This document shows, piece after piece, positions 56,739-64,000 of a stretch of DNA of 64,000 bases. The first letter of the stretch is position 1. Each line of letters starts with the position of its first letter. The DNA lies in assembly GCF_946886895.1 (NCBI RefSeq), contig NZ_CAMPJO010000012.1:1-64000 (forward strand), written 5' to 3'. The DNA comes from an uncultured Marinobacter sp. Lineage in GTDB: Bacteria > Pseudomonadota > Gammaproteobacteria > Pseudomonadales > Oleiphilaceae. The notes beneath the pieces were generated by a model. The model did no database searches, was not told where the DNA came from, and saw only the letters and a list, made by a program, of their open reading frames with translations. Made by a program: the position numbers and the translations under genes.

Positions 56739-56827
56739 GTAGGTCGGATTAGGCGAAGCCGTAATCCGACAATCCGGCATCGATGACGTCACGGGTTGTC
56801 GGATTACGCTTCGCTAATCCGACCTAC
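56739..56827. repeat. Long inverted repeat (GTAGGTCGGATTA type)
   Basis: GTAGGTCGGATTAGGCGAAG (from 56739, arm to 56771) is mirrored by the arm at 56797-56827 ending TAATCCGACCTAC. The left arm has two extra bases in the middle. This is the widespread intergenic REP/BIME-like element that reads TCGGATTA...GTAATCCGACA. It sits between the outer-membrane gene and the end of rlmKL, where it may act as a terminator. Confidence 0.85.
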
Positions 56828-56840
56828 CGCCGTCATCGGG

Positions 56841-59021
56841 TCAGGCCTTGTGGCGAATATGCCAGCACCGGTGAATCCGCGAGTTCCGCTGAAAATCCTT
56901 ATCCAGGGTATCCCGCGTAACCTCGGAAACCTCATACTCGTTCTCCAGCGCCTCATCCAGCTTGAACCGCCGGAAGTTGTTGGAAAAAATCAGCAAGCCA
57001 TCAGAACTCAATCGCGCCATCGCCTGCCTGATGAGCTTCGGATGGTCCACCTGGATATCAAGTACCCCAGCCATTCTCGCTGAATTCGAGAAGGTGGGCG
57101 GATCCATAAAGATCAGATCAAAGCGCTGGTCCGCTGAAGGCTTTGCCGCCAGCCAGGCGAGGCAGTCCACCTGCTCTACCCGATGTTTTGACAGATCCGC
57201 GCCGTTCAGTCGCAGGTTATCCTCCGCCCAGTTCACGTAAGTTTTCGACATGTCCAGGCTCAGCGACCGGCTGGCACCGCCCACCGCCGCATGGACCGTG
57301 GCCGCGCCGGTGTAGCAAAACAGGTTCAGGAACCGTTTATGGGAGGCATTCCGCTGAATCCAGTGACGTACCGGCCGGTGGTCCAGGAACAAACCGGTAT
57401 CCAGGTAGTCCTTGAGATTCACGTTCAGCAGGCATCCGTGCTCGTGAACCTGAAAAAACTCACCACTGGCCGCCTGTTTTTCATACTGCCGGGTGCCGGT
57501 CTGGCGCTGGCGTTGTTTGCACACCATCGCCTCTCGCTCCACACCGAGCGCGTCCGGAATCACCGCCAGCGCCTCCGCCAGCCGTTCACGGGCCGAGCGC
57601 TCGTCCACCGACTTGGGTGCGGCGTATTCCTGCACGTGCACACGGCCCTCGTAGACATCAATGGCCAGCGCGAATTCCGGCATGTCGGCATCGTACAGTC
57701 GATAGCAGCCGATGCCCTGCTTGCGCGCCCACTGGCCGATGGTCTTCCGATTCTTCTTCAGGCGGTTGCTGAGCATCGCGGCCCGTTCGGCGTTGGCTAT
57801 CCGGGGGCTGACCTCCCCCGGAATCCCGGGTTCACGAGGGGTCATCGCGCTGCGCTCATCCACTTCAAACAACAGTAGCTGCGCCGGCAGCTTGCCGTTG
57901 AACAACCGGTACTGCTTGTAGCTTCGCAAGCCAATGGACTTGCCAAACTCCGGTGCGCCGGTAAAGACCGCCAGCCGCCAGCCAGGCACCGCCCGTTTCA
58001 CCGCGTCGCCCAGCGCCTGGTACAGGGCGCCAAGCTCACGGCGTTCGCTCAATCGCTCGCCGTAGGGCGGATTCGTCACAACCAGTCCCTGGGCGGCCCA
58101 GTGACTTTCCCGTTCCAGTTCACTCACCGAACGGCAGGTCACCAAAACGATCTCCTCGAGACCCGCGCGCTCGATGTTCCGCTTAGCGGTCTCGATCACC
58201 CGGCTGTCCTGGTCAAAACCGGCGAACACCGGCAGCCGGCCCTGTTTGCCCTCATGGGCCCGTCGCTCCGCCTCCTGACGCAGCGAAAGCCACAGTTCCG
58301 GCTGATGCCCCAACCATTTCTCGAATCCGAACGCAGACTGCTTACGCCCGGGCGCGAGATCCAGCGCCATCATCGCCGCTTCGATCAACAGAGTGCCAGA
58401 GCCACACATGGGATCCACGAAATCGCCCCCGGCCCTGGCAATTTCCGGCAACCCGGCGCGCAACAGCAGGGCCGCGGCAAGGTTTTCCTTCAACGGGGCC
58501 AGCCCCCTGTCGGTGCGATAGCCCCGCATGTGCAGGCTGTGCCCACTCAGATCGATACCAAGCGCCAGACGCCCCCGGTTCAGGCGGGCGGAGACGGTGA
58601 TATCCGGGTTCTTCGCATCCACCGACGGGCGCGGGCCGCCGTTGGCACTGAAGCGGTCCACAATGCCGTCCTTGACCCGCTGGGCCCCGAACTGGGTATT
58701 GCGGATGGCTTCATTCTGGCCCAGGAAGGTGACCCGGAAACTACCATGCACCGGTAGGTGCTGTTGCCAGTCCATGTGCACCACGCCGTCATAGAGCTGA
58801 TCGCCACTGTTAGCGTCCACCTCCGCCAGGTGCAGGATGACCCGGTTGGCCAGCCGCGACCAAAGACAAGTGCGGTATCCGCCCTCCAGTGACCCTTCCG
58901 CCCAGACACCGGCTGGGGCATTTCGAACCGGTTCCAGGCCGAACGTACTGAGCTCGTCCGCCAGAAGATACTCAACACCCTTCGGGCAGGTTACAAAAAA
59001 GACAGATTTGGACAAGTTCAA
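56841..59021 (-). CDS. rlmL: 23S rRNA methyltransferase RlmKL (fused G2445/G2069)
   Basis: A 726-aa bifunctional enzyme. A THUMP domain (about 50-155) and a first SAM methyltransferase (DPMCGSGTLL, catalytic VTNPPYGERL) match RlmL, which makes m2G2445. A second domain (NLFCYTGAAT, IFMDPPTFSNS) matches RlmK, which makes m7G2069. It modifies 23S rRNA before assembly. The ATG at 59021 is near the GC- and hairpin-rich region upstream (59041-59077). Confidence 0.96.
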   Translation of the reverse strand: MNLSKSVFFVTCPKGVEYLLADELSTFGLEPVRNAPAGVWAEGSLEGGYRTCLWSRLANRVILHLAEVDANSGDQLYDGVVHMDWQQHLPVHGSFRVTFLGQNEAIRNTQFGAQRVKDGIVDRFSANGGPRPSVDAKNPDITVSARLNRGRLALGIDLSGHSLHMRGYRTDRGLAPLKENLAAALLLRAGLPEIARAGGDFVDPMCGSGTLLIEAAMMALDLAPGRKQSAFGFEKWLGHQPELWLSLRQEAERRAHEGKQGRLPVFAGFDQDSRVIETAKRNIERAGLEEIVLVTCRSVSELERESHWAAQGLVVTNPPYGERLSERRELGALYQALGDAVKRAVPGWRLAVFTGAPEFGKSIGLRSYKQYRLFNGKLPAQLLLFEVDERSAMTPREPGIPGEVSPRIANAERAAMLSNRLKKNRKTIGQWARKQGIGCYRLYDADMPEFALAIDVYEGRVHVQEYAAPKSVDERSARERLAEALAVIPDALGVEREAMVCKQRQRQTGTRQYEKQAASGEFFQVHEHGCLLNVNLKDYLDTGLFLDHRPVRHWIQRNASHKRFLNLFCYTGAATVHAAVGGASRSLSLDMSKTYVNWAEDNLRLNGADLSKHRVEQVDCLAWLAAKPSADQRFDLIFMDPPTFSNSARMAGVLDIQVDHPKLIRQAMARLSSDGLLIFSNNFRRFKLDEALENEYEVSEVTRDTLDKDFQRNSRIHRCWHIRHKA

Positions 59022-59336
59022 CTCCCGATGAAAAAGCGGTTTCCGGTTAAGCGACCGGAATAGCAGCTTTTACCGCTCGGACTCGCTTCCGTTATTTCAT
59101 ACAACTATAAGAAAAGCTTCACATAGATGAAATAAATAGTGTACACCGGCGCAAAGTTCGAACTACCTTGTAAGTGACGCGTCATTCCGGAAGGGCTGAT
59201 CTCTTCCGTTAACAGGATCCTGACTGCTCTGGCCTGAGCTGGCAATAGTGGGTTATCCCGGACTGGGAAGCCACGGTGCCATCGCCACGGCAGATGTGTA
59301 CACGCTTATTCTGTTAATCCATCAGTGAGGAACGGC
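59022..59336. other. Intergenic region between rlmKL and rmf
   Basis: No gene is seen. TTCCGGT (59041-59047) and ACCGGAA (59054-59060) form a hairpin, nested within AGCGGT (59036-59041) and ACCGCT (59072-59077). TTATTTCAT (59092-59100) and ATGAAATAA (59127-59135) form a perfect inverted repeat. The region should carry divergent promoters for rlmKL and rmf. Confidence 0.5.
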
Positions 59337-59549
59337 ATGAAAAGACAGAAAAGAGACATGTACGCTCGTGCATTCAAGCGGGGTTATCTCGCCGGCGTGT
59401 CCGGTAAATCCAAAGACAGTTGCCCGATTGACCAGGCGGAAGCCCGCCAGGAGTGGTTAAGCGGGTGGCGAGAGGGCCGCACAGATCAATGGGAGGGCAT
59501 GACCGGCGTTTCCGGCATCCACAAACTGGCCAATGTCACCACCGCGTGA
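59337..59549 (+). CDS. rmf: Ribosome modulation factor RMF
   Basis: A 70-aa basic protein: MKRQKRDMYARAFKRGYLAG, then GKSKDSCP and EWLSGWREGR. It dimerises 70S ribosomes into inactive 100S particles in stationary phase. ATG 59337 has AGGAACGG upstream. Its closeness to rlmKL and pyrD resembles the gammaproteobacterial arrangement. Confidence 0.97.
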   Translation: MKRQKRDMYARAFKRGYLAGVSGKSKDSCPIDQAEARQEWLSGWREGRTDQWEGMTGVSGIHKLANVTTA

Positions 59550-59683
59550 CCTGAGTCATAACCCCGAATCTTACTCTGATCTTTTACACAAAACTTAAGC
59601 AGTACCGCAGTACCAGAGCAATCCAAACGGGGCCTCCCGCCCCGTACCATGCGATAAATCGCCACGGGGTTTATTCCCCGCAC

Positions 59684-59702
59684 GGGCCCGCTCAGCGGGC
59701 CC
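59684..59702. terminator. GC-rich hairpin between rmf and pyrD
   Basis: GGGCCCGCT (59684-59692) and AGCGGGCCC (59694-59702) form a nine-base inverted repeat that folds with a 3-5 base loop. It lies between the converging rmf and pyrD genes. No T-run is seen on either strand. Confidence 0.5.
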
Positions 59703-59725
59703 AACTTCGTTCTGGCCGATCCGTT

Positions 59726-60745
59726 TTATTGCGCCCGTCGAATGGCCTCAACCGATTCCCGGATCAGCACCGGCCCCCGGTAGATAAACCCGGTGTAAAT
59801 CTGCACCAGCCGGGCGCCGGCCCGGATCTTTTCAGCCGCGCTCTCCCCATCGGTAATGCCACCGACCCCGATAATAGGCAGCGCCTCCCCCAGCTCCGCA
59901 TACAAGCCGCGAATCACCCGCAGCGACGCCTCACGGACAGGTGCCCCGCTAAGGCCGCCAGCTTCGCGCTCATGACGGTGGCCGGCCACGGCCTCACGGC
60001 TGATGGTGGTGTTGGTGGCGATCACGCCGTCCAGCCCGGTCTCCCGCAAGGCCGACGCCACGAACCGGATACCCTCGTCGTCCATATCCGGAGCAATCTT
60101 GACGGCAATTGGCACATAGCGCCCGAACTGCGTCTGGCAGTTGAGCTGCTCATCTTTGATGGCGGCCAGAAGGCCCTTGAGCGAATCACCGAATTGCAGG
60201 TCTCTCAGGCCCGGGGTGTTGGGCGAGGAGACGTTCACGGTGATGTAGTCCGCCCGGGAGTAGACCGCTGAAATCCCCTTGCGGTAATCCGATTCTGACT
60301 GATCGTTGGGAGTGTCCTTGTTCTTGCCAACGTTGATGCCGAGGATGCCCCGGTAACGACGTTTGTCCACCCGCGCCAGCAAGTGGGCCAGGCCCTCATT
60401 ATTGAAACCCATCCGGTTGATGATGGCCTGGTGTTCGGGCAACCGGAACATACGGGGCTTTGGATTGCCGGGCTGGGCCAGCGGCGTGACGGTACCCACT
60501 TCAATAAAGCCGAATCCCAGGGCACCCAGCGCGTCCAGATGATCGGCATTTTTATCCAGGCCGGCGGCGAGACCGACCGGATTGGGGAAATCGAGCCCCA
60601 TAACATTCACTGGCAATGCGTTTGGTTCCGGTGCAAAAGCACTCAGAACACCCAGCCGGTGGGCAAGATCAAGGCCGTTCAGGGCCAGATTGTGAGCCTG
60701 CTCCGGGGGCAGCCGGAAGAGCAGGTTGCGAATAGCGCCGTACAT
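59726..60745 (-). CDS. pyrD: Dihydroorotate dehydrogenase (quinone) PyrD
   Basis: A 339-aa class 2 enzyme that oxidises dihydroorotate to orotate and passes electrons to quinone in pyrimidine synthesis. The N-terminal membrane-association helices are [23 protein letters not shown] and active-site motifs are [33 protein letters not shown] and [18 protein letters not shown] eight bases upstream fixes the ATG at 60745; the longer frame to 60958 lacks support. Confidence 0.97.
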   Translation of the reverse strand: MYGAIRNLLFRLPPEQAHNLALNGLDLAHRLGVLSAFAPEPNALPVNVMGLDFPNPVGLAAGLDKNADHLDALGALGFGFIEVGTVTPLAQPGNPKPRMFRLPEHQAIINRMGFNNEGLAHLLARVDKRRYRGILGINVGKNKDTPNDQSESDYRKGISAVYSRADYITVNVSSPNTPGLRDLQFGDSLKGLLAAIKDEQLNCQTQFGRYVPIAVKIAPDMDDEGIRFVASALRETGLDGVIATNTTISREAVAGHRHEREAGGLSGAPVREASLRVIRGLYAELGEALPIIGVGGITDGESAAEKIRAGARLVQIYTGFIYRGPVLIRESVEAIRRAQ

Positions 60746-61152
60746 CGGGATAACTCCTTCCTGACAAGTGGCCGGAGTATACCGGAAGTTGTCCACAGCA
60801 TCCCGGGACACACAAGAATCACCGCTAAATGACTGTATGATGAAGGTCTCGTGACCTTTTCCACGGAATCTGTGGATAACCCTGTTGAAAATCGCGGGGC
60901 AACGCGTGGCATCCCTTGATAACTGCGCCAATCTACAGATTGATCGTTTTTTGATCAACTTTATTTTCTTCTTATTTCAACAGCTTATAATGTTTTTTCT
61001 TTTTGGGCCAGGCAACCTATACAGAATGTTACTTGTTCACCGCATTGCAATAATGTGTATAAATCATACTGGCCCTGGCGCTCAGAAGCGCCCTGCCTTG
61101 GCGCCGGAATAACGATATACTGACAGCCCCACCGGAAACGGAGCATCCGCTG
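60746..61152. other. Intergenic region between pyrD and the CDF transporter gene
   Basis: About 400 bases with no gene. The stretch 60940-61010 is AT-rich, with several poly-T blocks, and should carry the divergent promoters for pyrD and the CDF gene. GGCGCT...AGCGCC near 61078-61093 can form a short hairpin. No riboswitch was recognised. Confidence 0.5.
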
Positions 61153-62313
61153 ATGCACGACAGCACCTCACCTGCCCAACGCCACCGCGAGAATCTGACG
61201 GTGGAAATGAAGGCAGCCTCCAGGGTGACCCTTATCGGGATGGTACTGGATGCCGTTCTCGGCATCATAAAAGTCATTACGGGTACACTTTTCCATTCCC
61301 AGGCGCTGATCGTTGACGGCATCCACTCGTTCAGCGATGTCGCGTCGGACCTTGTGGTATTGGGCGTGATGCGGGTGTCCCGCCGGGCACCGGATGATAA
61401 CCACCCATACGGCCACCAACGCATAGAGACTCTGGGCACACTGGTTCTCGGCAGCATCCTGATTGCGGTAGGCGCCGCGCTGGCCTGGGAAAATACCCTG
61501 CGCCTGATTGAGGGCGAGGCATCGCTTGTTCCGGGCTGGCCGGTGCTGCTGGCGGCGACCGCCTCAGTGGTCGGCAAGGAGTGGATTTACCGGTACACCC
61601 TGCGTGTGGGCCAGGCCATTCGCTCAGACCTGATTATCGCCAACGCCTGGCACAGCCGAACCGACGCATTTTCCTCTGTCGTGGTGCTGCTCTCTACCGT
61701 TGGCGCCATGGCTGGCGTCATCTGGCTGGATGTGCTGGCAGCGGTCATTATTGCCGGCATCATCATTCACATCGGCTGGAAGTTTACCTGGAGCAGCGTC
61801 CAGGAGCTGGTGGATACCGGGTTGTCGCCGGAAGATACCGAGATGCTGATGTCTATCGCCCGCAGCACGGACGGCGTGCGCAATGTGCACGAACTGCGCA
61901 GCCGACGCATGGGCCACGACATTCTCCTGGATGTTCACCTTGTGGTGCGGCCGGAAATCAGTGTTTCGGAAGGGCACCAGATCGGGATGCAGGTGGTCTC
62001 ACGCCTGCGCGACGCCCTGGAGAACATCCATGACATCAACTTCCATATTGACGCGGAAAACGACGCGGATCAGCCGCTGACCTCGGAGGCACTGCCGTCA
62101 CGGGAGGACATCCGGGCCCTGCTGGTGAGCCAGTTGGGGGCCTTGCCCCCGAGCAGCCGTCTGCGGCTGCACTACCTCAGGAACAAGGTACACCTGGAAT
62201 TGCTGCTGGATGCTCACGCCCCGGAATGGCCAATCGACACCGAGACGCTTCATGAAACCCTGGCGCCCTACCCCTGGTTCGGCAGTGTGCGGGTATGGGT
62301 GGCCGGCCCCTGA
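61153..62313 (+). CDS. Cation diffusion facilitator family transporter
   Basis: A 386-aa CDF exporter with six membrane helices. The metal sites are HSFSD in helix II (DGIHSFSDVASD) and HSRTD in helix V (WHSRTDAFSS), both HxxxD as in zinc-type members. A cytoplasmic C-terminal domain (about 210-300, VRNVHELRSRRMGHDILLDV) is followed by an extra tail of about 85 residues. It expels Zn2+ or a similar metal using the proton gradient; specificity is inferred. GGAG precedes the ATG. Confidence 0.92.
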   Translation: MHDSTSPAQRHRENLTVEMKAASRVTLIGMVLDAVLGIIKVITGTLFHSQALIVDGIHSFSDVASDLVVLGVMRVSRRAPDDNHPYGHQRIETLGTLVLGSILIAVGAALAWENTLRLIEGEASLVPGWPVLLAATASVVGKEWIYRYTLRVGQAIRSDLIIANAWHSRTDAFSSVVVLLSTVGAMAGVIWLDVLAAVIIAGIIIHIGWKFTWSSVQELVDTGLSPEDTEMLMSIARSTDGVRNVHELRSRRMGHDILLDVHLVVRPEISVSEGHQIGMQVVSRLRDALENIHDINFHIDAENDADQPLTSEALPSREDIRALLVSQLGALPPSSRLRLHYLRNKVHLELLLDAHAPEWPIDTETLHETLAPYPWFGSVRVWVAGP

Positions 62314-62331
62314 GCCAGCCATGCGCGGCGA

Positions 62332-63831
62332 CTAGCGCCGCCGGTTGGCTTCCATGCGCGACAGAAACTCCTGCATGATCAGCGTGTAGAGTTCGCCCCC
62401 CAGGAAACGGTCTTCCACCCCGGCGTCGATGCTCGGGTTGTCGTTGACCTCGATCACCGCCACCCGGTTACCGGACTGCTTGATATCCACACCGTACAGC
62501 CCGTTGCCGATCAGTTTGGTGGAGTTCAGGGCTGCCTGAATGACGTTCTTGGGTACTTCGTAGGTCGGCATGGTTTCAAAACCGCCACTTTCGCTCTCGG
62601 ATTCGCTGTGCTGGTAGATCTGCCAGTGGCCTTTGACCATCATATACTTGCAGGCATAGATGGCACGGCCGCCCAGCACACCGATGCGCCAGTCGTAATC
62701 CGTATAAAGATACTCCTGGGCGAGCACCAGGGCCGACTGCCGGAACAGCTCCTTCAGACCGGCCTTCAGGGATTTTTCATCCTCGGCCTTGGTGACACCA
62801 CGGGAAAAGGCACCGTCAGGGATCTTGATCACCACCGGGAAACCCAGCTCACTGATCACCTGCTCCGCGGCATCTTTCTGGTCCTTGGACAGAATCAGGG
62901 TTTTCGGCGTTGGCACCTTGTTGTTCTTGAGCAGGTCGGCAAGGAACACCTTGTTGGTGCACTTGAGGATAGAGACCGGGTCATCGATGACCACCATGCC
63001 CTCGGCGTCGGCCTTGCGGGCAAAACGGTAGGTGTGATGATCGATCGCCGTGGTTTCACGAATGAACAGCCCGTCGTATTCCGGCAACCGCATATAATCG
63101 CGCCGTGTGATCTGCTCCACGTTAATGCCCAGCTTGCGCCCGGCCTTCTCAAACCGCTTGAGCGCCACCTGGTCACTGGGTGGCATGGCTTCATCGGGGT
63201 TAACCAGCACCGCCAGATCATACCGGTACCGACGGCGGGTACGGGGCTTGCGCCAGACCATGCTGCTGAACCGGTCCAGGGCGGCGGCAAATACGTCCTG
63301 CTCCTTCTCACCGAGATCCGCCGGGGCCGCCGGCTTCATGGATTCAATCTGCCAGCCCTTGCGACGGCGGAACACGATTTCCAGGATCGGACAGGGGAAA
63401 CGCTCAAACAGCGCCCGGGCCACGGGCTTGAGATCCGGGTGTTCGGCCTGGCCAAAATAGGTGCGCACCTTCACTTCATGGGTGGCCTCGCGCTCATCAC
63501 TGGCCGGATCAATGGCGGAACCGGCCGCCTCCAGCCACTGGATGACGCTGGCGTCCAACTCCTCCAGTTCCAGCGAAAACAGCCCCTTTCGGCTCAGGTC
63601 GTTCAGGGTCATCACCGACGGCACCACATGGTGACCACGGGCTTCCGCCAGCAGCGAGCAGTAGTAGCCCCGGCTCAGGTACTTCGCGCTCTGACACAGA
63701 TTGATCACCCGCACCCGGCTGGACGGCGGCGCGGAGAACTGCAGGTATTGATCGAAGGTCAGCACATCTTCACTGGGGTAATACGGCGCCCAGTCTTTGG
63801 CGCGATCCACTACAATGAGCAAACGGGACAT
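62332..63831 (-). CDS. RimK-like ATP-grasp ligase with N-terminal RimK-associated domain
   Basis: A 499-aa protein in two parts. Residues about 1-190 match the RimK-like ATP-grasp N-terminal domain (ending near RRRKGWQIES). About 210-490 form a RimK/ATP-grasp ligase with VVIKIPDGAFSRGV as the ATP loop, QEYLYTDYDWRIGVLGGRAI and IEVNDNPSIDAGVED as the metal site. Such enzymes add an amino acid to a carboxylate; the substrate is unknown. GGAGGAGAG about 9 bases upstream sets the ATG at 63831. Confidence 0.9.
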   Translation of the reverse strand: MSRLLIVVDRAKDWAPYYPSEDVLTFDQYLQFSAPPSSRVRVINLCQSAKYLSRGYYCSLLAEARGHHVVPSVMTLNDLSRKGLFSLELEELDASVIQWLEAAGSAIDPASDEREATHEVKVRTYFGQAEHPDLKPVARALFERFPCPILEIVFRRRKGWQIESMKPAAPADLGEKEQDVFAAALDRFSSMVWRKPRTRRRYRYDLAVLVNPDEAMPPSDQVALKRFEKAGRKLGINVEQITRRDYMRLPEYDGLFIRETTAIDHHTYRFARKADAEGMVVIDDPVSILKCTNKVFLADLLKNNKVPTPKTLILSKDQKDAAEQVISELGFPVVIKIPDGAFSRGVTKAEDEKSLKAGLKELFRQSALVLAQEYLYTDYDWRIGVLGGRAIYACKYMMVKGHWQIYQHSESESESGGFETMPTYEVPKNVIQAALNSTKLIGNGLYGVDIKQSGNRVAVIEVNDNPSIDAGVEDRFLGGELYTLIMQEFLSRMEANRRR

Positions 63832-64000
63832 GAAAGGCTCTCCTCCCTGGCCGTGATGGCCGATGTTGTTTGTCGCAACAATACGCCGCTGCGTACGTCC
63901 GCACAATCTGCGAATAATGCGTGCTTTTACGCATGCTTGCCGTATATGCGTACACTGAACTCTCTACCATAATAGCCGGATACGGGAAGCCGACCAGCAC

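Overview
The window reads as a gammaproteobacterial chromosome, most likely Marinobacter or a close relative. This is inferred from the gene families, the GC-rich codon use, and arrangements typical of gammaproteobacteria: rmf close to rlmKL and pyrD, and tesA divergent from a ybbA/ybbP-type ABC pair. No species assignment was tested. There are no rRNA genes, no CRISPR array and no complete insertion sequence. One tRNA gene (tRNA-Asn) is present.

Bases 1-14400 are accessory in character. They begin with what looks like the end of an IS3-family element and two orphan small proteins. A bacteriocin locus follows on the minus strand (1874-5615): a 55-residue double-glycine peptide, an HlyD-type adaptor and a C39-peptidase ABC exporter. 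After it come a serine hydrolase, a LysR regulator interrupted by one nonsense codon, and a pirin/YcaC pair. Next are a chimeric TfoX-GNAT gene, a DUF4399 protein, and a 740-residue toxin-like protein followed one base later by a small candidate immunity gene.

Bases 14400-31500 are mixed. They hold an SDR, a four-gene polar amino-acid ABC transporter, a GNAT/deacetylase pair, small zinc and cysteine-cluster proteins, TerC, a HAD phosphatase, a 3-methyladenine glycosylase, an MDR dehydrogenase lacking catalytic zinc ligands, YnfA, and an AraC/LysE pair. This stretch, together with 10.1-10.7 kb, carries several gene stubs: TfoX head, SDR head, TraR tail, isoprenylcysteine methyltransferase tail and VOC head. 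They are scars of past deletions or recombination.

Bases 31600-64000 are mostly core metabolism and maintenance: EF-hand protein, OsmC-YcaO fusion, Na+/H+ antiporter, class I aldolase, DusC, KatG, HtpG, two hotdog thioesterases, an M48 protease and an SCP2-like/iron-ADH operon. They continue with YbbA/YbbP/TesA, YheT-type hydrolase, tRNA-Asn, M18 aminopeptidase, RlmKL, RMF, PyrD, a CDF transporter and a RimK-like ligase. Two repeat structures stand out: a doublet of long stem-loop elements between htpG and the thioesterases, and a long inverted repeat between an outer-membrane protein gene and rlmKL.

The most interesting candidates for undescribed biology are the bacteriocin locus and the toxin/immunity-like pair. 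The bacteriocin locus has an unusual 26-residue core, a strong leader-RNA hairpin, an exporter peptidase that lacks its usual Asp, and no recognisable immunity gene. The htpG-side stem-loop doublet comes next: its loops are conserved while its arms differ in sequence but remain complementary.
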